This document shows, piece by piece, positions 44,330 through 52,473 of a DNA stretch of 64,000 bases (its first letter is position 1; each line of letters starts with the position of its first letter). Below the pieces are notes generated by a model. That model was given only the letters and a program-made list of their open reading frames with translations, was not told where the DNA came from and searched no databases. A program made the translations under genes and the position numbers. Origin of the DNA: Brochothrix campestris (GTDB lineage: Bacteria; Bacillota; Bacilli; Lactobacillales; Listeriaceae); assembly GCF_046058945.1 (NCBI RefSeq), contig NZ_CP175511.1, positions 1,240,001-1,304,000 of the forward strand, in the 5' to 3' direction.

Positions 44330-45040
44330 GTGATAAAAATATTCCATGTTGCCCTTTATGCCACTCATTTGACAACCTCTCTCACGATTGAAACGATGCT
44401 TCAACAATGCTCGCACAAGACCTTTACTATCCACAGTTATAACAAAGCCGCTAAACTACGTAAACACCTCACAACAACTCGTTTTGATTGTTTCATTATC
44501 GTAACCACTGAACAACTCCCTCAGACACACGCCTTAGTAACAACCATTCGATCCCATGATCAGACCGTTCCGGTTCTCTTTGTCGTCTCTTCAGTCCATC
44601 AATTACCAACATTACTCTCTTTTCAGCCGTTCGATTGCCTCTTAACTCCTTTAACAACGGTTCCTTTTGTTGCAGTTATTAAGCGCCTGCTCCACTTTTT
44701 AAATCAGTCCGAACGCTACTTTCGTTTCAACGAGCACCATGTACAGCAACGACTGCCCTTATCCGATATTCTTTATTTCGAAAAAAACCGTCGTTTAGTC
44801 ATCATTGTGACGGATAGTGAGAGCTACTCGACCTATTTAACAACGGCCGCAGTCAAGCAACAGCTTGACAATCAGTTTGTTCAAATTCATCGGTCGTATA
44901 TAATTAATAGTCGCTCTGTGTTGACCTATAATGCGACAACGGTCACCCTCAAAGATGCTCATCATGAAAAAATCAGCTTACCGCTTGGTCGCACCTTCAA
45001 ACAGCACGCATTGCAACAGTTAAGGCACCAACGGTTTTAA
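44330..45040 (+). CDS. LytTR-type response regulator with abnormal start
   Basis: About 233-236 residues. Residues 1-120 resemble a receiver domain, but the phospho-acceptor strand reads FDCFIIVTTEQLP, without the usual Asp at its end. The LytTR DNA-binding domain runs from about 140 (LPLSDILYFEKNRRLVIIVT, QIHRSYIINSRSV, ISLPLGRTFKQ). No in-frame ATG exists near the perfect ribosome site AAGGAGGTGAT: the GTG at 44330 overlaps that site, and the best-spaced codon is ATA at 44339. It either uses a rare start or has lost its ATG. Candidate regulator of the WxL operon. No sensor kinase gene nearby. Confidence 0.75.
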   Translation: MIKIFHVALYATHLTTSLTIETMLQQCSHKTFTIHSYNKAAKLRKHLTTTRFDCFIIVTTEQLPQTHALVTTIRSHDQTVPVLFVVSSVHQLPTLLSFQPFDCLLTPLTTVPFVAVIKRLLHFLNQSERYFRFNEHHVQQRLPLSDILYFEKNRRLVIIVTDSESYSTYLTTAAVKQQLDNQFVQIHRSYIINSRSVLTYNATTVTLKDAHHEKISLPLGRTFKQHALQQLRHQRF

Positions 45041-45050
45041 AAACAAAAAA

Positions 45051-45079
45051 ACACACCTTTGTATGGAGAGAAGGTGTGT
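45051..45079 (-). terminator. Terminator of the leftward WxL/ABC transcript
   Basis: ACACACCTT / AAGGTGTGT with T7 on the minus strand; convergent with the LytTR gene. Confidence 0.8.
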
Positions 45080-45189
45080 TACATATGCATATGAAGAGTG
45101 TTAATACGGGAGTTGCCAATACTAATTAGTGTCGCACCACAGCTGTGCAAAAACCACTACGAGCTTACCGTTAAACAGAAGGCGATGAT

Positions 45190-45590
45190 GAGTGCAATGC
45201 CGAAAAATTAGCTCGTGGCGATTGCGGTTACATTCGCAAACGCAAAGATGGCGAGAATGAGGTGTGGCATAAATGCAACAGTCATCACTTGCAACAGTTT
45301 TATCGCTAACAGTTCTAAGATAGTTGTGGCCAACGTTCCAGCGAAAAACCGGGCAGTGATAGTCAACAGCTGACTGTTAATTGGGAACATTTTTTTTCGT
45401 GACACAGGTCATAAAAAAATGTGTGTACGTGCGGTTCCAACATAGTGGCTCACCAATTCCTTGCGAGCAATTACCGCACCATAAACAGCGACAAATGCTA
45501 TAGTAATCGTTGTTGCCAACGAAAAAACACCTCGAAATGCGTTTGAATTGAATCGGTTCGTTCATAAAAACCAACCACGGCAAAAAAGCG
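45190..45590 (-). pseudogene. Decayed membrane-protein region, probably the permease of the broken ABC exporter
   Basis: Short hydrophobic pieces in different frames (for example LLTITARFFAGTLATTILEL near 45340) broken by stops. They lie downstream of a deleted ABC ATPase, where a permease would be expected. The bases between 45590 and 45797 also show no intact frame. Confidence 0.45.
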
Positions 45591-45796
45591 AAAAAAGCGA
45601 GGGACAGCCGGCACTCATCAGGCTAACGCTCAACAAATGATGCCGAATCAGACGGTATTCACAGCGAACGATACTCAATCGAGTGACGCTTCGTTGCATC
45701 GTAATACCCCATTCTTCCCGTCGGATACGTGTCACGAATATCGGTCAGTGAACGATTTGCTGATACATGCCCACAAAAAAACTGCTGGAGTTCGGC

Positions 45797-46057
45797 CTAG
45801 GCATGACTACTGACAAGTGTTAGGTGTGACCGGGCTGTTTGGTTGATTCGCCTAATTAACAACAGACTGCCATCCGGATTAAGGCCATTAAATGGTTCAT
45901 CAAACATGAGTAATTTGCTTGAGTAAAGTTGTTTTTTCTGCCCCGTTAACGCTAACACTTCACCGGCTTCAAAGGAGATACGCAGCTGATTATTTGTTAG
46001 TGTTTTTGCATCTGCGTATTGCTTAGAAATGTTTTTAAGGGTTAATGTTTGTATCAT
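45797..46057 (-). pseudogene. ABC transporter ATPase, internally deleted
   Basis: It starts well (MIQTLTLKNISKQYADAKTL with RBS GGGAGGCG, overlapping the upstream stop) and runs to the Walker A strand GEVLALTG. It then jumps straight to KLLMFDEPFNGLNPDGSLLL, the Walker B region. Walker A lysine, Q-loop and signature (about 100 residues) are gone, so it cannot bind ATP. Last, dead gene of the WxL operon. Confidence 0.85.
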
Positions 46058-47042
46058 TTCGCCTCCCTTGTTTATCATACTGACGTCTGACATATTTACT
46101 AATAAAATAGGCAAGCAGGATTACACCTGCCAGCATCACACTAATCCAGGAGTTGGCACTCCCGGTCGTTTTTTGATTCAATTGATTGGCCGCGGCTGCT
46201 GTCAATTCAAATGTTTCATTAAACTGCCATTCCCCCTTCGTTCGATGTGTCACTGTGAGGTCAACCTGATAGCGTCCTGGTCGATAACGGCCATTGAGTT
46301 TAATCGGGTATTGCATCGCTGTTTCTGGTGTCAAATCCCATTGGCTCGTTTGACTATCCATCCGATCACCCTGTTTGTTTTTTATCACTGCTGCAAACGT
46401 TACCTCTTTTAAAAAATTAGCGTCTTGATTAACAAGGGTTAGATCAACTGATCCTCGGTTATTTTTCAAGGGTGTAACAGTTACATCTGTTACAGCCAAT
46501 TGTGGCACTGGTCGGTGGTCATCGTTCCCCCTAATAATCAGCGGTAAATTGTATGAGACGCTATGACTAATCCCCTCGCTTCGTGTCTCCGCTTGCTTAG
46601 CAACATGAATGCCACCCATGAGAATACCATTAAAATCAGCCGCACCGAAGCTGATTTTCCCCATTACTGCAACACTGCTTTTCCCTTCAACGACGACGGT
46701 TTCAGGTAGCTTAATCAAATCCGTTAACTTGTAACGTGTTTGCGCAGCTTCTGGACGACTATCAGCATAATCAATGACACCATTCCGATTCGTACGTGCC
46801 TTATTTAGTTGTAGCGTATAAGTCGTTTTGACGTTTGTTTTATTGGTAATGCGGACACCAAACTCAGCTGTTTGCTTTGGTGTCCAACGAATATCAAAAA
46901 AATGTTCGACCCCTTCCGTTTGATATGCTGGTAATAAGGGACTAACCGCATACTCTCCGACTTGTTCTGCCCTCACTGCTGTTGTCTTAAAAAAGAGAGC
47001 TAACAGCAACACGACTGTTAACCCCGTTAGTATTTTTTTCAT
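46035..47042 (-). CDS. DUF916/DUF3324 cell-surface protein with C-terminal membrane anchor
   Basis: 335 residues from ATG 47042 (GGAAGGAG upstream). Signal peptide MKKILTGLTVVLLLALFF, DUF916 domain (YAVSPLLPAYQTEG, FFDIRWTPKQTAEFGVRITN), DUF3324 domain (VPQLAVTDVTVTPLKNN to HRTKGEWQFNETFEL), then a membrane segment (WISVMLAGVILLAYFISKYV) and a basic tail. In CscABCD-type clusters this family partners WxL proteins, binding peptidoglycan and holding the complex on the surface. Third complete gene after two WxL genes. Confidence 0.92.
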   Translation of the reverse strand: MKKILTGLTVVLLLALFFKTTAVRAEQVGEYAVSPLLPAYQTEGVEHFFDIRWTPKQTAEFGVRITNKTNVKTTYTLQLNKARTNRNGVIDYADSRPEAAQTRYKLTDLIKLPETVVVEGKSSVAVMGKISFGAADFNGILMGGIHVAKQAETRSEGISHSVSYNLPLIIRGNDDHRPVPQLAVTDVTVTPLKNNRGSVDLTLVNQDANFLKEVTFAAVIKNKQGDRMDSQTSQWDLTPETAMQYPIKLNGRYRPGRYQVDLTVTHRTKGEWQFNETFELTAAAANQLNQKTTGSANSWISVMLAGVILLAYFISKYVRRQYDKQGRRNDTNINP

Positions 47043-47079
47043 TTGTAACTCCTTCCAAACCGCTGCCACTATTTTGCGC

Positions 47080-47577
47080 CTATTCTGCAATATCTTTCGT
47101 TGTTGCATTTGTTAGCTGCCATTTAACAAGTGTTTGGAAAACCTTTGTTTCATTCACGTTTGTGTAAACGAGTTGAGCTCCCACTTTTTCTTTGTTTTCA
47201 CCAATGATGTTTGTTGGTTTTGACAACACAGTCACTGCTGTTTCGGACAGTTCAACACCGCCTACTTTTAATGATCGTTTGGCATCGGTATCCCCGAGTT
47301 GGGCAGTCAGTGTAAATCCTGTCGTTGTTCCAGTGAAATCGGTCACCGTAAAGGCAATATCTTTCGTTCCAAAATCGATTTTATCACCGAGTGGCTGTGT
47401 TCCAAAATCTGTTTTTTCATCCATCGCCAGTATTAAATCGCCTTTAGTCACCTGAGCATCAATTGTTGTGTTGCCCGTTAAAACATCATCTGCGTGTACG
47501 TTAACTGCACCTGCTGTCATCAGCGTAAGCAGTGCTAATGAGCCTATTAGTGGATAAAACGCTTGTTTAGTTGTCAT
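47080..47577 (-). CDS. WxL-domain surface protein (short)
   Basis: 165 residues from ATG 47577 (AGGAG 8 nt upstream). Signal peptide cleaved near VNVHADD. WxL-type beta domain with FTVTDFTGTTTGFTLTAQLG and the C-terminal motif LVKWQLTNATTKDIAE (WQL). WxL domains attach non-covalently to peptidoglycan. It is followed after 37 nt by the DUF916 gene, its likely anchoring partner. Confidence 0.92.
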   Translation of the reverse strand: MTTKQAFYPLIGSLALLTLMTAGAVNVHADDVLTGNTTIDAQVTKGDLILAMDEKTDFGTQPLGDKIDFGTKDIAFTVTDFTGTTTGFTLTAQLGDTDAKRSLKVGGVELSETAVTVLSKPTNIIGENKEKVGAQLVYTNVNETKVFQTLVKWQLTNATTKDIAE

Positions 47578-47588
47578 TGTCAACACTC

Positions 47589-48299
47589 CTATTCCGTAAT
47601 ATTTGTAATGACTTGCGGTTGTAGTTGCCATTGTAGTTGTGTTAAATATGTTCCGGCACTTGCCTCTGAAAAGACAGTTACACTTGTAACCAATGTGAGG
47701 ACTTCTTTCACTGTTGGTCGTACTTGATCATACACAAGTGTATTTACATGTGAAATTGGTTGTTCATTAATAGTTACTTGAAAAGGCTGCCGTTCAGTCG
47801 GTATCGACAACTCTTTAACTAACAACTGCCAGCCAGATTTAATGCCGCGATAATCCGTCACAGTCGTTGTGATGGCTTGTGGTCTAACTGTTTGTTGGTT
47901 GCCGTTTAACGTCAATTCAAACGGAACATCATTCGGTTGCGACAGGCTAAATTCTCCCGGGCTAGTTGCTGCTTGAATCCGTGTCGAATCAGACACTGAA
48001 GCGGTTAGTGGATAAGCACTTAGCACTATCATTAAAGCTGTTACTACTCCGATTTCAAGTTGATGCCGTTGCTTGTTTGAGATGCACACAACGATGCAAA
48101 CGGCCGCGATGAAACATAGTAACGGTTGCCAACCCAACGTGATGTCACCTAAGGCTGGCAACTGATCAAGCTCAATTTCTGCAGGATGTAACACGAGTAG
48201 CACCTCTGATTGGTGGGCACTGCCTTTGAGAGCGGTTGCCAAAATAAATATACCGCTTATTATTGGTAGCTTGAACATGTGTCGTTTCAAGAAAGTCAT
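47589..48299 (-). CDS. WxL-like protein with N-terminal membrane segments
   Basis: 236 residues. Two hydrophobic segments (about 10-28 and 58-75) precede an exported part starting near SVSDSTRIQA. The C-terminal half follows the WxL pattern: TTTVTDYRGIKSGWQLLVKE, a Val/Thr-rich stretch and QLQWQLQPQVITNITE (WQL). The start ATG overlaps the stop of the preceding gene (TAATG). It may be membrane-tethered rather than free in the wall, an unusual layout for this family. Confidence 0.8.
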   Translation of the reverse strand: MTFLKRHMFKLPIISGIFILATALKGSAHQSEVLLVLHPAEIELDQLPALGDITLGWQPLLCFIAAVCIVVCISNKQRHQLEIGVVTALMIVLSAYPLTASVSDSTRIQAATSPGEFSLSQPNDVPFELTLNGNQQTVRPQAITTTVTDYRGIKSGWQLLVKELSIPTERQPFQVTINEQPISHVNTLVYDQVRPTVKEVLTLVTSVTVFSEASAGTYLTQLQWQLQPQVITNITE

Positions 48300-50380
48300 T
48301 ACTCTGTCACCGCCCTAATTGAAGGACTGAGCATCCACTCAATTACACCTGAATCTGTCCGTAATTGCGTGGTTGCTTGATAGTTCACATAAACAAAATC
48401 AACTGTAGCTAATTGATCACTTACGACTTGCGAGCCTCGGCCGTCACTAATTAACACTGCACCATCCGCGAATGATTGATCACGGATAAATAAATAACGC
48501 TCGAATTGAGTTGCATTTACTAAAGCGGCTTGTAATTGCCAGCCTTTATCACCTTCGTCACTCACAGCTACTTTATTTTCTTTTTTCCAATATAGGTTCG
48601 TCATCGTTTCTCCTAAGTTAACATTGCCAAAAGCTTGTGACGGAGCCACTGTTAATATGAGATCACGTTCTTTTACCTTCACCTCGACAGCTTTTATCAC
48701 AAGCTGACCACTCATATTTGTCAAACCATAATAGACCTGATACGTCCCGGCACGTGACATATCAACCGGTTTCTGATCATTCATCCAACTCATCTCAGCT
48801 GCAAAAGCTAATGCTCGATTATCTTCATCGGTCGCACTTACAAAGCCTTTAATCGCTTCATACGTTTCGCCAACATAATAGCTCGTATTTTTCGCTTCAA
48901 TCGCTGTATAGTCTTTTTTAATCGTGATTGTTTTAGGATCGCTGTACACCCATTTAGAGGTTGCATCCTGAATTACAATCCGCACTTGATGACTGCCAGG
49001 TTGTGTCGTATCGAGTTCTTTTGTCAGCACATTATTGATGTAGTAATAGTTGATGCCTTCTGCTTTTAATGGTGTGCCATCTTTATTCGTGACTGTGTCA
49101 AACGGTGCATTCGCATCGAACGATTGACCTTGGTACAGCTCAATATCTTTTAAAACCGCCGTTGTTTGATCCGGCTTAACCGTTACCCTGGCTGTTTCAC
49201 TATAACGCCAAGCATTCGTAGCATCTTGAATCACAATGCGAACATCATGTTTACCAGGAACAGATGTATCGATTTCTTTCGTCAGTTGATTGTTGACATA
49301 GTAATAGTGAATATTTTCCGCTTTAAGTGGTTCACCATCTTTATTCGTTACATTAAGAAACGGCGCATTCGCATTATATGCTTGGCCTTGATACAGTGAA
49401 ACATCTTGTAATAGAACCGCTGTTTGGTCAGCGATGATGTCAACAAAATAAACCTTGGTGTATTCTTTTGGAACGCCTTGGTACAGGTAATGATACGTTA
49501 ATACTTGCCGGTATTTCCCTGGTTTACTCGTATTTATTGTACCGCTAATCGTCATCGTTTTTGAATCCCAATGAAGCGGCTTATTGTGTATATCAAACCC
49601 TCGCACATAATTGTCTTTTGGGTTATACGTTTGCTTTTGGTAGAGGGTTGTGTTCGTCGTTGTAATCAAAGGGGAACGTTGGACATTGATCGCATAAGTT
49701 TTTGACGCATTATACGACCAGTTCAAAAGAAAATATTGTAATATCGGGCTGTTGATTTGAAAGAAGGTTGTTTGCCAACTGAGGTCAGTCGGTATGTTTA
49801 GATGTGATGCCGTACTTGCGCGCATGCGTTCAATTTCAAGATTAAAACGAGCTTTATTTCCTAACAAACCGATGTTAGGCGCCTTTATTCGTGCCCCTTC
49901 TTCGGTTGGAAACTCCACCGATACCACTCTCACATCGTAAACGACCTTATCATGGTTAAAGGTAAATTCAACATTATTATGATAAGGAATTATCGTTGGA
50001 AAATACCGAAAGCCATAAAATAATAAATGCCACTCGTGCGAGATTGTCGCATGCACCGGTAATTCGACATATGCCTCCAGGATATCACCAACCGCAGGAC
50101 CTAACACCTTATCAGCTGCTTCAATTACTAAATCTGTTGCATACGCTGCATCTAATTGCGGTTTTAAATGCTCAATAAAAGCAGCCTTTGTTAGTTCGGT
50201 TTCTTCAATTAATTCAATCAGTGCTTTCGGCTGCGCGGGCTGTGCAACACTTGTTGTTTTTGCTTGATCGACAGTAACAAGCTCGTCAGAATAAGTTGGT
50301 GTCAGGTCCTTTGCAGTGATGGGAACAGCTAATAACAGCATTAAAAACAGAGAGCTTAGCAATATCATCAGTGATTTCAT
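48299..50380 (-). CDS. Large WxL surface protein with Ig-like repeats
   Basis: 693 residues from ATG 50380 (AAGGGGGA 7 nt upstream). Signal peptide MKSLMILLSSLFLMLLLAVP. An N-terminal region (about 30-250) of unknown fold with a pPXT-like beta pattern. Then tandem bacterial Ig-like repeats: two near-copies each containing LYQGQ, NANAPF/DANAPF, VTNKDG, LKAE, YYY and NNxLTKE(I/L)DT (about 335-420 and 422-500), plus more diverged ones before (YDxGFDIHNKPL) and after (YYVGETYEAIKGF). C-terminal WxL domain ending VIEWMLSPSIRAVTE. Probable adhesin or cell-envelope structural protein; first gene of the operon. Confidence 0.87.
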   Translation of the reverse strand: MKSLMILLSSLFLMLLLAVPITAKDLTPTYSDELVTVDQAKTTSVAQPAQPKALIELIEETELTKAAFIEHLKPQLDAAYATDLVIEAADKVLGPAVGDILEAYVELPVHATISHEWHLLFYGFRYFPTIIPYHNNVEFTFNHDKVVYDVRVVSVEFPTEEGARIKAPNIGLLGNKARFNLEIERMRASTASHLNIPTDLSWQTTFFQINSPILQYFLLNWSYNASKTYAINVQRSPLITTTNTTLYQKQTYNPKDNYVRGFDIHNKPLHWDSKTMTISGTINTSKPGKYRQVLTYHYLYQGVPKEYTKVYFVDIIADQTAVLLQDVSLYQGQAYNANAPFLNVTNKDGEPLKAENIHYYYVNNQLTKEIDTSVPGKHDVRIVIQDATNAWRYSETARVTVKPDQTTAVLKDIELYQGQSFDANAPFDTVTNKDGTPLKAEGINYYYINNVLTKELDTTQPGSHQVRIVIQDATSKWVYSDPKTITIKKDYTAIEAKNTSYYVGETYEAIKGFVSATDEDNRALAFAAEMSWMNDQKPVDMSRAGTYQVYYGLTNMSGQLVIKAVEVKVKERDLILTVAPSQAFGNVNLGETMTNLYWKKENKVAVSDEGDKGWQLQAALVNATQFERYLFIRDQSFADGAVLISDGRGSQVVSDQLATVDFVYVNYQATTQLRTDSGVIEWMLSPSIRAVTE

Positions 50381-50418
50381 TCCCATTCCCCCTTGTAGTA
50401 ATCGCACCTTTCCTTATC

Positions 50419-50480
50419 ATCATATACACACAATTGCTGTAATGGGCTCAAAATGTAACGAACAACATATACAATGTAAC
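50419..50480 (-). promoter_or_regulatory. Promoter region of the WxL operon with 21-bp-spaced direct repeats
   Basis: GTTACATT on the minus strand occurs at 50473-50480 and again at 50452-50459, exactly 21 bp apart. A -10-like TATGAT lies 27 bp downstream (50419-50424) and no good -35 is visible. This is the layout of an activator-dependent promoter. The remaining stretch to 50670 holds no gene. Confidence 0.55.
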
Positions 50481-50670
50481 AAAAAACAAATATTCCACAT
50501 CAACCGCCTTTTCGTGGTTTACATAATATTATTATGAAAGCTTTATTAATTCCGCAAAAAAAATATTCGCTCCCAAAACTTCATTTATTTTCGCTCATAT
50601 TTTTGTTAATACGCTATTCACTTTAACTATCGTCTCAATCAAGCTCAACGTTCACTCCCTTTTTGAACGA

Positions 50671-50704
50671 CAAAAAAGCAGCCATCCGCTGTTGCATAGC
50701 TGCT
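50671..50704 (-). terminator. Terminator after the S66 peptidase gene
   Basis: AGCAGC / GCTGCT arms around a 16-nt loop, T6 on the minus strand, 35 bp after the stop. Confidence 0.75.
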
Positions 50705-50738
50705 CTATCATCACTTCAGTTAAATCATAATAGTAAAG

Positions 50739-51695
50739 TTACCATTGAATACTTAGTGTATTTGAGCGAAGATCTAAAGTCATCTCGCCCCCAATATAAA
50801 ACGGTACAGACGGTTCGGTATGTGATACATCCACATTTGTAATAACTAACGGTAGACGTTGACACCTTAGTTCTTCTTTAAAGATGCGTTCCAACACCGT
50901 CACCTCATTCAATTGGCTTCTCGGTTCAAACGTACCGATAACAAGCGCACGTGCCTGCTCAATATTGGTCGTCATCAATAAATGTTTCAAATCCATCATG
51001 AATTTAGCAGGCAAACTATTCGAGATTCCTTCCAGTACAACCACTTTATCCTCAAAATCAAGTGGAATAGACGTCCCGATTAAGGTGTTCAGACTCTCGA
51101 GATTCCCACCCACAGCAGTGCCACTTATTTGAGCGATGTTCGGGTTCCCAATCACACCCCACGGCAATGCTAGATGTTGTTCTTGTAGATGATCCTCGAT
51201 GTACCAAAACCCATCATTAAAACTAGCTGCTTTTGAAAAAGTTAATGATTCTTGGCGTAAAGCGGCGATAAATTGGTCAGTCTGTGCTTTTGAATAATTT
51301 TGGTTACTGAATTTTGCAAAATCAATGCCATAAATCGATTTGATACCATGCAAGAAAAACAGGCCATTCAATAAACAGGTTAAATCACTTTTACCACATA
51401 AGCACTTATCGGTAGCTTTATCAAAATGAAGCAACTCATCTAACAGGAGATTGCTTGTGTAACCACCATAAAGTGACATCAAGATTGTCGTGTCTTTTTC
51501 CTGATTGAATTGGCGCAGCAGATTACGGTTACTTTCCTGTGTTATCACACCTAAATCAGTTGCTTTAAAGAGGTCTCGTTGTGGGATATTTACTTCAAAA
51601 CCACCTTCATTTAATACTTCAAGCGCTTGGATAATAGCTGTTGTGCTAAGCGCTGCCCCCGTGTTTGCTGGACTCCACAATGTAATATGCTTCAT
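50739..51695 (-). CDS. S66-family LD-carboxypeptidase-like protein (MccF/LdcA type)
   Basis: 318 residues. S66 serine peptidases trim tetrapeptide stems of peptidoglycan or, as MccF, inactivate microcin C. Family features: the N-terminal WSPANTGAAL, GGYTSNLLLDEL, the nucleophile region KCLCGKSDLTCLLN (Ser about residue 102), VVVLEGIS and the C-terminal VSHTEPSVPFYIGGEMTLD with the catalytic His. The first part diverges from classical LdcA. No signal peptide, so cytoplasmic. Single gene. Confidence 0.85.
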   Translation of the reverse strand: MKHITLWSPANTGAALSTTAIIQALEVLNEGGFEVNIPQRDLFKATDLGVITQESNRNLLRQFNQEKDTTILMSLYGGYTSNLLLDELLHFDKATDKCLCGKSDLTCLLNGLFFLHGIKSIYGIDFAKFSNQNYSKAQTDQFIAALRQESLTFSKAASFNDGFWYIEDHLQEQHLALPWGVIGNPNIAQISGTAVGGNLESLNTLIGTSIPLDFEDKVVVLEGISNSLPAKFMMDLKHLLMTTNIEQARALVIGTFEPRSQLNEVTVLERIFKEELRCQRLPLVITNVDVSHTEPSVPFYIGGEMTLDLRSNTLSIQW

Positions 51696-51816
51696 TTATG
51701 TTCCCCTCACCTTTCTAGTATCAATTATACGCCTCGTACACGTAAAGATTAACACAGCTGTTGTTAAAAGAACACACATAAACACTTTAAATATATTTAA
51801 GGATAAAAAAACAAAA

Positions 51817-51835
51817 ACGCCAGCTAAGCTGGCGT
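51817..51835 (-). terminator. Terminator after the 141-residue membrane-protein gene
   Basis: ACGCCAGCT / AGCTGGCGT, followed on the minus strand by a T5GT7 run. Confidence 0.85.
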
Positions 51836-51925
51836 CAGATTGTAGATAAAGTCAAATTAAACTGCTTTTTTTCGAATTCGCTGACAGTGACTTTGTTTTC
51901 GCGATAATAAGGCCGAAGCTAAAAA

Positions 51926-52351
51926 TTAACGATTGTTTGAATTTAAACTTTTTAAATAACTGTACACCATTTCAGCTTTTTTTGCGCCTGTGTTCAAGCT
52001 TAGTTGGTGGACTTGATGATTGCCTTCATAAATACCAATCTCATGATGATGGCTAAAAAAAGCAAACGGCTTTGAGCCGAATTTTCGTTTCAGTGCTGGC
52101 GCTTGATAGTCTAGTCCTTTTAGAGCAATCGTTTTATAGGTTACTCCAAAAAAACGATAGGCCAGCTGGTCCGGATAAATCGTTATATTCGCACCTAAAC
52201 GATAAAGTTGCCATGCGAAAATAATGGCCGTAACAATCTTAAAACCACGACTTATTTCAGCCGGATTCAAATTAGTATAACTAACAAAAAAAACAAATAG
52301 TAGCAACGCAATTTGAATGTATTTTTGCTTACCGTATCGATATAATGTCAT
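51926..52351 (-). CDS. Membrane-anchored protein of unknown function
   Basis: 141 residues. Two hydrophobic segments (about 12-30 and 38-52), then a soluble domain of about 85 residues (LAYRFFGVTYKTIALKGLDY, GSKPFAFFSHHHEIGIYEGN) whose alternating pattern resembles a bacterial PH-like or EbsA-like domain. I cannot assign it to a family with certainty. RBS AGGAGGATTT. It lies between proS and the S66 gene with terminators on both sides. Confidence 0.75.
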   Translation of the reverse strand: MTLYRYGKQKYIQIALLLFVFFVSYTNLNPAEISRGFKIVTAIIFAWQLYRLGANITIYPDQLAYRFFGVTYKTIALKGLDYQAPALKRKFGSKPFAFFSHHHEIGIYEGNHQVHQLSLNTGAKKAEMVYSYLKSLNSNNR

Positions 52352-52373
52352 AAATCCTCCTATGAATCAAAAA

Positions 52374-52392
52374 GGAGCCGTTAAACGGCTCC
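52374..52392 (-). terminator. Terminator after proS
   Basis: GGAGCCG / CGGCTCC with a 5-nt loop and T5 on the minus strand. Confidence 0.85.
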
Positions 52393-52473
52393 AGATTGTA
52401 GACAATGTCTAATGAAACTTTTTTGTGAAAATAATTAATAGCTTTCAGATAGTTGAACGAGCAGACTTCACTT

